The notes below the pieces were generated by a model. It made no database searches, was not told the DNA's origin, and saw only the letters and a list, made by a program, of their open reading frames with translations. The position numbers and the translations under genes are program-made. From positions 1 to 64,000 of the forward strand of contig CAKOVX010000001.1 in the NCBI GenBank assembly GCA_934122155.1: a stretch of 64,000 bases of DNA, in the 5' to 3' direction. Position 1 is the first letter of the stretch; every line of letters begins with the position of its first letter. Source of the DNA: an uncultured Clostridia bacterium (lineage in GTDB: Bacteria; Bacillota; Clostridia; TANB77; CAG-508). Shown here one piece after another: positions 26,986 to 34,446 of this stretch.

Positions 26986-27885
26986 TTATCTAATGATTCC
27001 ATCTTTTTTCATTTTGTTTATTATTTTTGCATAAACTCTATCTCTTACCCATGGTTCTGATGTTGTTTCTAGAACATCAGTAATTGGAACCCATTTTACT
27101 CCACTATTTTCATCTTCTTTTATATGTATAGCTTCGTTTTCATCAGCTTCTAGCAAGTATGTCACATTAAGATGAACATGTGATGCTACATACTTTCCTC
27201 TTTTTTCATGACCGTTTACGTTGATTATTTCTAATGAATAAATATCTTTAGAAATAGGAGTAACATTTTTTATTCCTGTTTCTTCTTTTGCTTCTTTCAT
27301 AGCTACATATAGAAGGTCACTATCTCCATCACTATGTCCTCCTGTCCATGCCCATGAATTATATATTTTATGATATATCATCAAGATTTTTGTTCTTTCT
27401 TTGTTAAGAATAAATGATGAGCTTGTAAAATGTCCATATTCATTTTGTCTAGTTAACACATCATCAAAATCATCAATATATTTTAGCATCACCTTTTTCT
27501 CAACTTCTTCTTGTTCATTATATGGAGTAAACTTTTCTATATTTTCTTTTAAACTATCCACATTTATTTTTATTTTAATTCCTAAAACGCCGTATTGTTT
27601 TTCTTTATCAGGTGAATAAATTTCATACATACCATTAGCTTTTTCAGTTGCCTCCCCTTCATCATTATATAGTTTTAGAAACAAATTTTTAAATGTATCT
27701 TCTCTATATAATTCAATAACATCAACTAATAATTTTTCCTGTAAATCTGGCAATTTTGAAAATTCTATTTTATCTCCAATTTTTATTTGTTGTCTTTTTT
27801 CATCATACAATCTGAATTCTACTGTCTTCGTTCCATTTTTTATTCTTTCAAAAGGACTTTCATTTAATTTCATTTTGTGTATCAT
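26986..27885 (-). CDS. ASCH-NUDIX fusion protein
   Basis: Residues 1-110 form an ASCH domain (KNGTKTVEFRLYDEKRQQI, GDKIEF, YGVLGIKI), an RNA- or modified-nucleoside-binding fold. Residues 145-290 form a NUDIX hydrolase with the box GHSDGDS...MKEAKEETGI. The box keeps the metal-binding EExxG part but has Ser where the first Glu is expected and Lys for the usual Arg. NUDIX enzymes cleave nucleoside diphosphates linked to other groups. It is last in the second radical SAM locus, 39 bp after the RRE-bearing enzyme. Confidence 0.85.
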   Translation of the reverse strand: MIHKMKLNESPFERIKNGTKTVEFRLYDEKRQQIKIGDKIEFSKLPDLQEKLLVDVIELYREDTFKNLFLKLYNDEGEATEKANGMYEIYSPDKEKQYGVLGIKIKINVDSLKENIEKFTPYNEQEEVEKKVMLKYIDDFDDVLTRQNEYGHFTSSSFILNKERTKILMIYHKIYNSWAWTGGHSDGDSDLLYVAMKEAKEETGIKNVTPISKDIYSLEIINVNGHEKRGKYVASHVHLNVTYLLEADENEAIHIKEDENSGVKWVPITDVLETTSEPWVRDRVYAKIINKMKKDGIIR

Positions 27886-27924
27886 AAATCTTTCTCCTCT
27901 ATTATTACATAACTGATAGTTTAT

Positions 27925-29220
27925 CTAAATTTTATTATTTGCATTTACCAAGTTACTTTTTAAATAGCAAAATGGGTCTATTCCATTAATATCACCATTT
28001 TTAAAGCATCTATATCTACAACCACCTCTGCAATTATCATACTCCTTGCAATTATTGCAAGTGTCGTTTCCTTCAAATTCTCTGAATTGCTTCAGAATTG
28101 TACTATTATTCCATATATATTTTAAGTTGTCCTTTTTCACATTGCCACAAATAAATTCTTTGGGGTAATGTGAACACGGCTTAACATTTCCAAGTGGATC
28201 TATACAAATACTTTCCTTACCTGCAAAACATCCAAATCCTAATTCTGGTATAAATTCATAGTCATCATCACAAGCAAAGATATTTAAAGGAGCTCTTATT
28301 TTTATTTTCGTTTCATATTTTTTTCTTAATTTTTCTATATTCTTTACTACTTCAATATATTCATATTGTGACAAGATAACATCATCTTTGTTTTCAATAG
28401 CTCTCCCATCTTCTCTAACGCAGTTAAATTTTATTGTATTACAATTATATTTTATTGCAAGTTTTATAAGTTCTTCTATTTCTTGAATATTATTTTTCAT
28501 TAAAGTTGTTTTTATAGAATATGGCTTATTATATTTTTCATTTAATATCTTTAAGCCATCTATTGCTTTTTTGTATGTACCTCTTCCTCTAATGAAGTCC
28601 ATACTTTTTTCCGTACCACCATCAAAACTTACAGTAATATTTTTAATTTCTAAATTATTAATTTTGTCAATTGTTTCATTATTAAGCAGAGTAGCATTAG
28701 TAGAAATTGAAACATCTATGTTCTCTCTATTACATTTCTGAACAAATTCATAAATATCTTTTGATGCAAAAGGTTCACCTCCTGCTATTGAAACTCTTTC
28801 TACTCCTAATTCAGCTAATTGTTCAACCAACTTTAATTTTTCATCAGTTGTTAGTTCTTCCGTCCTTTCTACTCCAGAACTAGTAAAACAATGTTTGCAT
28901 CTCAAATTGCATTTATATGTAATATCATAAAAAACTCTAAATGGTGCTGATAAATAGTTTTCAGGAACATAATCTTGTTTATATCTCTCTACATTCAATG
29001 AAATGATACCATTCTCTATTAACTCCCTAACAATTTCTAGAATATCATTTTTTTTCATATTTTTTTCTATATATTTTATATTATTCACATAATTTGAATT
29101 ATTTGAATCTAACATTTCTAAAATTTGATACGTTTCTTTATCAATACATAAATTTTTTTTATATTTTTTATTGTATAATATTCCACCAAAAAATTCCTTT
29201 TTTAAAATTAGTTTTTCCAT
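27925..29220 (-). CDS. Radical SAM/SPASM peptide maturase with N-terminal RRE-like domain
   Basis: About 431 aa. Residues 1-80 look like a PqqD-like RiPP recognition element: beta strands (FFGGILYNKKYKKNLCID) followed by helices ending in ELIENGIISL. The radical SAM core has CNLRCKHC (C104, C108, C111) and AGGEPF. The SPASM domain carries CFAGKESICIDPLGNVKPC, then CNNCKEYDNCRGGC and PFC. This domain set is typical of enzymes that make thioether, C-C or epimerised peptides. The ATG at 29220 has AAAGGTG upstream. The short ORF at 29349-29290 directly upstream is a candidate substrate. Confidence 0.9.
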   Translation of the reverse strand: MEKLILKKEFFGGILYNKKYKKNLCIDKETYQILEMLDSNNSNYVNNIKYIEKNMKKNDILEIVRELIENGIISLNVERYKQDYVPENYLSAPFRVFYDITYKCNLRCKHCFTSSGVERTEELTTDEKLKLVEQLAELGVERVSIAGGEPFASKDIYEFVQKCNRENIDVSISTNATLLNNETIDKINNLEIKNITVSFDGGTEKSMDFIRGRGTYKKAIDGLKILNEKYNKPYSIKTTLMKNNIQEIEELIKLAIKYNCNTIKFNCVREDGRAIENKDDVILSQYEYIEVVKNIEKLRKKYETKIKIRAPLNIFACDDDYEFIPELGFGCFAGKESICIDPLGNVKPCSHYPKEFICGNVKKDNLKYIWNNSTILKQFREFEGNDTCNNCKEYDNCRGGCRYRCFKNGDINGIDPFCYLKSNLVNANNKI

Positions 29221-29248
29221 ATTCACACCTTTATATATAAATTAAAAC

Positions 29249-29408
29249 CCTATATCTATTTATCATTGGTTGAAATATTTAATAATAAATTACATATGTA
29301 AATTTGATAATACTTTTATGTGTTTTTTGGTTGTTTGGGCTTTCTTCATAATATCACCTCCAAAATTTATGGAATAGTAAAATTTATATAAAATCATTTA
29401 GATATAGG
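29249..29408. repeat. Inverted 10-mers flanking the 19-codon ORF
   Basis: CCTATATCTA (29249-29258) and TAGATATAGG (29399-29408) are exact inverse copies on both sides of the small ORF, between the two radical SAM genes. Confidence 0.45.
29290..29349 (-). CDS. Candidate 19-aa precursor or leader peptide between two radical SAM genes
   Basis: ATG at 29349 with an excellent ribosome-binding site (GGAGGTGATATT) opens a 19-codon frame, MKKAQTTKKHIKVLSNLHM, that ends in TAA. It has no Cys, so a thioether ranthipeptide is unlikely; His, Lys and Asn side chains or backbone positions could be modified. Its length is similar to PqqA (about 23 aa). The position just before the RRE-type maturase fits a precursor, but a regulatory peptide or chance ORF is possible. 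Confidence 0.5.
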   Translation of the reverse strand: MKKAQTTKKHIKVLSNLHM

Positions 29409-29415
29409 ATACTCA

Positions 29416-30339
29416 TCATGTAGTAACTTCCTTTGTTACCTTTTTATAATCTTTATATCTATTTATAGGACACTCATTGCAAAATTTGTTATCATGTGTA
29501 AATCTACTGATTTCATTTAGGATTTTATTAACTGATTTATCTTTTATATTTCCTAGTTGTATCTTTCCTTCTGTAAAAGCACATGGATAAATGTTACCAT
29601 ACCAATTTACATATAATGATGTAGTTCCACATAAACATTTTCTATTAGTGCCCTTTAAATATTTCTCTACTGGCAATTCCACATTTAAACTTTTGACATT
29701 TTCATTACAATAAGTCACTAATTTCTTAAGAAAAGTCATGAACTCATTAAATGGAATTATTAACTCATTGTTCTCTTTTGCCCTACCAAATTGATTTGTT
29801 GAATTGATTTTTAAATTTTTTATCTTATTGCTTTCACAAAAATCTATAATGTCATAAACATCTTTATAATTAACTTTAGAAATAGTAGTCCTTATTGATA
29901 GTCGCTCTCTTAACTCCTCATATTCACATATTTTTTTTATATTACTAACTACTTTATTAATGTCTATATTTTTTCTAACCATATTAGATTTTTCATTATT
30001 TAAACTATCTAGACTAATTGTTACTTTTATATTTTTATTATTCAAAAATATTTTTATAAATTCATCACTTATTATTAAACCATTGGTAGTTATTGAGAAT
30101 TTCATCTTATCATTTGTTCTATTTATTATTTCTTCCAGATTTTTTAAAAATGGTTCTCCTCCACCTATTGAGACTTTGTATATTTCATTTTTTGCTAATT
30201 CATTTAGAAAAGAAACTATTTCATCAATATTTAATTCCTCATTTACATTTTTATCATTGTATGGCACTGCATTCGTAAAACAATATTTACACTCTGCATT
30301 GCAAAATCTTGTTATGTCAAAAAATACTTTATCAATCAT
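29416..30339 (-). CDS. Radical SAM protein with C-terminal cysteine cluster
   Basis: A 307-aa radical SAM enzyme with CNAECKYC (C13, C17, C20) and IGGGEPF, no N-terminal extension, and a short SPASM/Twitch-like end (KCLCGTTSLYVNWYGNIYPC, then FCNECP). Its start overlaps the stop of the helix-hairpin-helix gene by four bases (ATGA), showing translational coupling. It may act together with the larger maturase or on another group. Confidence 0.88.
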   Translation of the reverse strand: MIDKVFFDITRFCNAECKYCFTNAVPYNDKNVNEELNIDEIVSFLNELAKNEIYKVSIGGGEPFLKNLEEIINRTNDKMKFSITTNGLIISDEFIKIFLNNKNIKVTISLDSLNNEKSNMVRKNIDINKVVSNIKKICEYEELRERLSIRTTISKVNYKDVYDIIDFCESNKIKNLKINSTNQFGRAKENNELIIPFNEFMTFLKKLVTYCNENVKSLNVELPVEKYLKGTNRKCLCGTTSLYVNWYGNIYPCAFTEGKIQLGNIKDKSVNKILNEISRFTHDNKFCNECPINRYKDYKKVTKEVTT

Positions 30340-30827
30340 GATTTAATATCTCCCAATTCATCTAAAATTTGTATTTCTTGTCCTATTGTTCTATATAGTT
30401 CTGTGCATTTTATATTAAATAAATTATTTAATTCTTTATTTTCTGTATAAATTTTTAAAATTATTATTGCAGTATCAGCCTTATGTTCTCCAATGCCTCT
30501 AAATTGCATTAGTCTTTCCTTTATATCATTTATTTTATTAGATCCTTTAAAAATTTCTCTTGGATTGCCTCCATATTCTTCATTAATTGTACAAATACTA
30601 TCCCATATATTTATTGACATATTAGTGGGAAACCTGTGTAGACACGGTTTTTCTGCAATTTTTCTTTTTATTTTTTCATATGAAAGCCTTTTATACTCTT
30701 TATCAAAGTCTGAAAGTAAGTTTAGTCTTTCAAATAATTTAATTGTATTTTTTAATACTATTTCTGCATTCTGTGATTGATTTAAAATAGTTGCCCACAA
30801 TAAATATAAAGATTGTTTATTGTTCAT
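30336..30827 (-). CDS. Helix-hairpin-helix protein, DNA-glycosylase-like fold
   Basis: About 163 aa, mostly alpha-helical. LLWATILNQSQNAEIVLKNT resembles the first helices of HhH-GPD glycosylases and LMQFRGIGEHKADTAIIIL is a hairpin-helix element of the GxGxxKA type. The usual catalytic Lys/Asp and the iron-sulphur cysteines of endonuclease III are not evident, so it may bind DNA or RNA without being a glycosylase. GGGAGAG favours the ATG at 30827. It overlaps mazG by 11 bp at its start and the radical SAM gene by 4 bp at its end. Confidence 0.6.
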   Translation of the reverse strand: MNNKQSLYLLWATILNQSQNAEIVLKNTIKLFERLNLLSDFDKEYKRLSYEKIKRKIAEKPCLHRFPTNMSINIWDSICTINEEYGGNPREIFKGSNKINDIKERLMQFRGIGEHKADTAIIILKIYTENKELNNLFNIKCTELYRTIGQEIQILDELGDIKS

Positions 30828-31191
30828 TATTCTCTCCCACATTTACTTTCCATTGCCTTTTTATATTTTTTTCCTCTTTCTTTATGATCGCATCATATAA
30901 GTTTATATTTAGTCTGTTACATATAGAAACTAACACTATAAACACATCTGCAACTTCTTCTTTAATATCTGTATAATTTTCTATTCTTTCATAGTCTACT
31001 GATGCTTCTGGTATTGTCTTTCTTATAGCCTTTGCTAATTCTCCTGTTTCTTCAAGTAATAAAAGCATTTTATCTTGCACTTTTTGTTCTGAAAATCCTC
31101 TAATCTCAATTACTTCTTTTATGTAGTTTTGAATTTCATTCAAACTTTTTTTTTCATTTAGCAATTCATACAATTCACTTTGTTTTTTCAT
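30817..31191 (-). CDS. MazG-like nucleotide pyrophosphohydrolase
   Basis: About 124 aa, all-alpha, with the metal-binding EExxE motif (LLEETGELAKAIRK) and the second motif EEVADVFIVLVSICNRLNINL, as in MazG/dUTPase-type enzymes that split NTPs to NMP and PPi. It is first in the operon with the helix-hairpin-helix, radical SAM and ASCH-NUDIX genes. The ATG at 31191 follows AAAGGAG; a longer GTG frame would start inside the upstream terminator. Expression is probably governed by the leader at 31211-31377. Confidence 0.85.
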   Translation of the reverse strand: MKKQSELYELLNEKKSLNEIQNYIKEVIEIRGFSEQKVQDKMLLLLEETGELAKAIRKTIPEASVDYERIENYTDIKEEVADVFIVLVSICNRLNINLYDAIIKKEEKNIKRQWKVNVGENNEQ

Positions 31192-31210
31192 CTTTTTTAT
31201 TTCTCCTTTC

Positions 31211-31247
31211 AAAAAAGATAAGGTCACCAAAAATACGGTGAGCCTTA
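31211..31247 (-). terminator. Leader terminator (attenuator) before mazG
   Basis: On the minus strand TAAGGCTCACC pairs with GGTGACCTTA (10 bp, one bulged C, 8-nt loop), followed by TCTTTTTT. It lies between the operon promoter and mazG, immediately before the ribosome-binding site, and contains the stop codon of the leader ORF in its 5' arm. Confidence 0.75.
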
Positions 31248-31349
31248 CCTTCTAATAAAATTTATGAAACAGAAAGACAATGAAGCAATATATATCATAA
31301 ATATTACCTGTATTAATTTAACATTAAATTTCAATACTCTAAATTTCAT
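31245..31349 (-). CDS. 34-codon leader ORF upstream of mazG
   Basis: ATG at 31349 opens a 34-codon frame ending at TAA 31247-31245. The peptide is hydrophobic in the middle (LIQVIFMIYIASLSF) with a basic N-terminus and a C-terminal RR. The ribosome-binding site is weak (AGAAAG). The stop codon lies within the 5' arm of the terminator, so a ribosome there would open the hairpin. It could be a chance frame, but the arrangement is that of translated attenuators. Confidence 0.5.
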   Translation of the reverse strand: MKFRVLKFNVKLIQVIFMIYIASLSFCFINFIRR

Positions 31350-31383
31350 ATTTTTCTGCTTTCTTTTTATTTTTATTAAATAT

Positions 31384-31412
31384 ATTATATAAACTTTTAT
31401 TTGATGTGTCAA
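31384..31412 (-). promoter_or_regulatory. Consensus promoter of the mazG/radical SAM operon
   Basis: TTGACA (31412-31407), 17-bp spacer, TATAAT (31389-31384). The transcript would start near 31377, giving a leader of about 185 nt. Confidence 0.85.
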
Positions 31413-31434
31413 TATTAAAATACATATTTTTCCT

Positions 31435-32835
31435 TCACAAATTATTTACTAATTCTTTAAATAAGTTTCCTCTTTCTTCAAAGTTTTTAAATAAATCAAA
31501 ACTTGCACTTGCTGGTGAGAATAGTACAATTTCGTCTGATGTTGCTATTTCTTTTGCTTTGTTAACTACTTCATTTAGCGAACTACAATGATATATTGGC
31601 ATATCTTTCCCTTGTGTTTCTAGCTCATCTCTAACAACTTTTTCTATCTTCTCAGCAGTTGCTCCCATTAAAATTAATTTGCTTACATTTTCTACAATTG
31701 GTTTTGCAATTGGTGTATAGTCTAAATGTTTATCATATCCACCTGCAATTAAAACAATTTTCTCATCAAAAGAATTTAGTCCTGCTATGGTTCTTGTTGG
31801 CGATGTTCCAATAGAATCATTGTACCATTTAACTCCATCTATTTCTCTAACAAACTCTAATCTATGTGCAACTCCTTTAAAGTTTTGAATAGCTTTAGCC
31901 TGTACTTCTGGCTCTACTAAACTTTCTGTTGCAGCTATTGCAGCACAAACATTTTCGTAATTGTGAACTCCTCTTAAATGAATATCTTTTACATTTAAAA
32001 TATGTCTTCTAACCTTATCTTTACATTCTTTAATTTTTTCATCATCATAGATTATTCCATCATCTAATTTACTTTTTCTACTAAAATATATAACTTTTCC
32101 ATTGGCTTCATTTTTAAATTCTTTTGTTATTTCGTTATCATAGTTAATAACTAAAATATCATTCTTATTTTGGCTTTTAAATATGTTTTTCTTAGCTTCT
32201 ATGTATTCTTCATAAGATTTGTGAATATCTAAATGATTTGGTGAAATATTAGTAATAACCGCAATATGTGGGCTAATTTGCATATCCATTAATTGAAAAC
32301 TACTTAATTCTAATACAACTACATCTTCTGGTGTCATTTCTCTAACTTTTGTGAATAATGGGAATCCTATATTTCCACCTAAGTAGCATTTTTTTCCACT
32401 CTGTTTTATAATTTCATAAATTAAACTTGTAGTAGTAGTTTTTCCATCACTTCCTGTAATTCCAATTACTGTTGCAGGGCAAGTTTGCATTAACATCTCT
32501 ATTTCAGATGTTAAAACAGCTCCTTTTCTTATCTCATCCACAATTTCTGGTGTATCAGGTCTACAACTTGGAGAACGGAATATTACTGAAAATCCTTTTA
32601 GATTTTCTAAATTATTCTCTCCTAGGTATAAATCAAAATTATAATTATGTATTTTTTGAACAGCCTCTTTGTCTAGTTTTTCAACTGGCCTTTTATCAAA
32701 AAATGCAACACTTGCGCCTAAGTTGTAAAAATAATCTATTAAAGGAATATTGCTAACTCCTAAACCAATAATAGCAACTCTTTTTCCTCTTATATAGTTT
32801 TCAAATTCATCTAATTTTTTATTCACAAAGTCCAT
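31435..32835 (-). CDS. murD: UDP-N-acetylmuramoyl-L-alanine--D-glutamate ligase
   Basis: A 466-aa Mur ligase adding D-Glu in peptidoglycan precursor synthesis. The N-terminal Rossmann region (VAIIGLGVSNIPLIDYF), ATP loop GITGSDGKTTTTSLI, ELSSFQL motif, NISPNHLDIH and the C-terminal NDSIGTSPTRT with GGYDK are all MurD hallmarks; length is normal. It overlaps the cmk gene upstream by 17 bp. It is not surrounded by the usual mur/fts cluster here. Confidence 0.95.
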   Translation of the reverse strand: MDFVNKKLDEFENYIRGKRVAIIGLGVSNIPLIDYFYNLGASVAFFDKRPVEKLDKEAVQKIHNYNFDLYLGENNLENLKGFSVIFRSPSCRPDTPEIVDEIRKGAVLTSEIEMLMQTCPATVIGITGSDGKTTTTSLIYEIIKQSGKKCYLGGNIGFPLFTKVREMTPEDVVVLELSSFQLMDMQISPHIAVITNISPNHLDIHKSYEEYIEAKKNIFKSQNKNDILVINYDNEITKEFKNEANGKVIYFSRKSKLDDGIIYDDEKIKECKDKVRRHILNVKDIHLRGVHNYENVCAAIAATESLVEPEVQAKAIQNFKGVAHRLEFVREIDGVKWYNDSIGTSPTRTIAGLNSFDEKIVLIAGGYDKHLDYTPIAKPIVENVSKLILMGATAEKIEKVVRDELETQGKDMPIYHCSSLNEVVNKAKEIATSDEIVLFSPASASFDLFKNFEERGNLFKELVNNL

Positions 32836-33526
32836 TATCTATATTCTCCTTTTTTATAAAACTTAAAACTTTTTTAGCTGAAGCTTGAATATTTTCGCAC
32901 TCACTAACATCAACTACAATAGTCTTGTCATATATTTTGTAATAACCTGCTTTTTCTTGTAATTCATCTCTTCTCTGGATATTTTGCTTTAGTTCCTCTA
33001 AATCAATTTTGTTGTTATATTGTATGCTTTTTCTTCTTATACGTTCATCTAGTGAAGCTGTAATCATAAAATGGTAATCTAAATCTGGATAAATTTCCAT
33101 TAAAGCTCTTCCAGAAACTATAACATTATATTTTTCTTTAAATTGATCAATTATTTTTCTACCAAATTCATATAACTTGTCATTGTTAGCAATTGTACCT
33201 ATTTCTGAAACTGCTAATGATGATTGTGCTGATTGTAATTTTTCTTCATCAATTTTTTGTCCATCAATATAAATTGCAGTTTGTCTATTTTCAATTGCAA
33301 TTGTAATTTTTAACTTTTCCATAATTGATTTAATATCAACATGAAACATATTTTGTTTCAAATTACTTAAATCCATTCCTGATTTAAGCAAGCTGTATAC
33401 AATTGCTCTATATAAATTTCCGCCTTCTAAAATTATACTATTAGGAATGTGATTTAATAGTTCTCTGCATATTGCGCTTTTTCCTGCACCAACATATCCT
33501 TCAATTCCAATTACCATATTACTCAT
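32819..33526 (-). CDS. Cytidylate-kinase-like protein
   Basis: A 235-aa P-loop kinase similar to (d)CMP kinase: IEGYVGAGKSAICREL (about 8-23), GGNLYRAIVYSLLKSG where Cmk has the DTGAMYR motif, IDGQ..., VSGRALMEIYPD matching GRD-type segments, and RRDELQEKA as a LID part. The DTGxxYR motif is altered to EGGNLYR and the GRDIGT motif to GRALME, so CMP specificity is not certain. It is translationally coupled to murD. Confidence 0.75.
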   Translation of the reverse strand: MSNMVIGIEGYVGAGKSAICRELLNHIPNSIILEGGNLYRAIVYSLLKSGMDLSNLKQNMFHVDIKSIMEKLKITIAIENRQTAIYIDGQKIDEEKLQSAQSSLAVSEIGTIANNDKLYEFGRKIIDQFKEKYNVIVSGRALMEIYPDLDYHFMITASLDERIRRKSIQYNNKIDLEELKQNIQRRDELQEKAGYYKIYDKTIVVDVSECENIQASAKKVLSFIKKENIDNGLCE

Positions 33527-33651
33527 TATTAAAAATGCACCTCTCTTTTTCTTTAAAGATTATACTACAAAGAAATTAAATTATCAATAAAAAACGAATT
33601 TCAAGAATTCGCATATTTATCTTCTACAAAATTTATTTCTAGAATATAAAA

Positions 33652-33673
33652 AAGAAGTGGAATACCACTTCTT
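33652..33673 (-). terminator. Terminator of the orphan gene
   Basis: AAGAAGTGG and CCACTTCTT form a 9-bp stem with a 4-nt loop, followed on the minus strand by TTTTTTATATTC. Confidence 0.8.
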
Positions 33674-33707
33674 CTTACATATGCACTTGAATTAATTATT
33701 TATAATA

Positions 33708-33935
33708 TTATATATAAATAATTGTTTGTCCTTTTCCATACGCTTCCATCATTCTATCTTGTAATTTTACTAAAAGTTTCTTGTTTGTTGAACGATAAAT
33801 AGCACCTCTAATATAAAGATCATCTTCATAACATAGAACCCAACCAGGGCTCATCATTAGTGGCTGTATCCACGTTTTCTTCAAGTTTCTTATAACTTTA
33901 GTTTCGTAGCTTAGTTCAAGTATAAATTCCCGCAT
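33708..33935 (-). CDS. Uncharacterised 75-aa protein
   Basis: No family recognised. It is a basic, compact sequence with a Trp pair (KKTWIQPLMMSPGWVLCYEDD) and looks all-beta. It has its own promoter, ribosome-binding site (AAGGAGAG, six bases) and terminator, so it is a real single gene. Codon 2 is CGG, a codon otherwise almost absent in this window. Confidence 0.7.
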   Translation of the reverse strand: MREFILELSYETKVIRNLKKTWIQPLMMSPGWVLCYEDDLYIRGAIYRSTNKKLLVKLQDRMMEAYGKGQTIIYI

Positions 33936-34011
33936 ATTTTTCTCTCCTTAAAATAATTATTTTTTGTTCCTGCAAAACTGCAAGAAAGGAATATTAATGT
34001 TTTATTATATA

Positions 34012-34040
34012 ATAATACAATTTTTTTGCATTAAAGTCAA
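34012..34040 (-). promoter_or_regulatory. Promoter of the 75-aa protein gene
   Basis: TTGACT, 17-bp spacer, TATTAT on the minus strand. A short imperfect hairpin (TTCTTGCAG with CTGCAGGAA-like partner, 33966-33985) lies in the leader. Confidence 0.7.
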
Positions 34041-34142
34041 GTAAGCAGTATATATTCAATTTTTCAATTTTGATTTTTTTGAATAAATTTATATTTTTTG
34101 TTTAATAATATTATTGAAAAAAAGAAATGGAGGTGCTTAATT

Positions 34143-34247
34143 ATGTCAGAAAAACAAAACAAAAATAATAAAAACAACAACAAGAATAATAGCAATAATC
34201 AAAATCAAAATAATAACGAGAGATCAAATAATAACAATTGTAGATAG
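34143..34247 (+). CDS. Asn/Lys-rich 34-aa micro-protein
   Basis: ATG preceded by GGAGGTG at seven bases. The product is almost only Asn, Lys, Gln and Ser, ending NNNNCR. Low-complexity Asn-rich peptides of this sort are found in sporulating Firmicutes, but I cannot assign a function. It is not in the ordinary minus-strand flow and leads straight into the long hairpin at 34261. Confidence 0.6.
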   Translation: MSEKQNKNNKNNNKNNSNNQNQNNNERSNNNNCR

Positions 34248-34260
34248 TTGTTATTAATTT

Positions 34261-34418
34261 TTAATGTAAGAGATGCAAAGCTAAGTGGGTATTCATTTTA
34301 TAAATTATTTTATATATTTAGTTTTTTACTTTGTTCCCTTTCTTTTTGTTTTTTAATTTTACTTTTGTATTAATTTTTATTGTATGAATGCCCATTTAGC
34401 TTTGCATCTCTTATGTTA
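34261..34418 (+). ncRNA. Candidate structured RNA: 36-bp stem with U-rich loop
   Basis: Arms 34261-34296 and 34383-34418 pair over 36 bp around an 86-nt T-rich loop. The arms differ at four positions, and in each the plus-strand RNA still pairs as G-U, while the minus-strand RNA would have A-C mismatches. This argues that the plus-strand RNA is the selected molecule. An intrinsic terminator follows at once. It may be a free RNA, the 3' UTR of the micro-ORF, or a miniature inverted-repeat element. It fills most of the 33936-34446 gap. Confidence 0.6.
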
Positions 34419-34444
34419 AAAAAACGAGCCTTGGCTCGTTTTTT
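34419..34444. terminator. Bidirectional terminator of uvrA and the hairpin RNA
   Basis: AAAAAACGAG and CTCGTTTTTT pair perfectly around CCTTGG, giving a U-run on both strands. Confidence 0.9.
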
Positions 34445-34446
34445 AA

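Noticed and set aside
33591..33615. CGAATT/AATTCG dyad as a promoter operator
   Set aside because: It is short, A/T-rich and lies between two minus-strand genes with no promoter at hand; no support beyond chance.
34143..34247. Asn-rich micro-ORF as a known small acid-soluble spore protein
   Set aside because: Composition is suggestive, but no SASP motif is present, so no family name is given.
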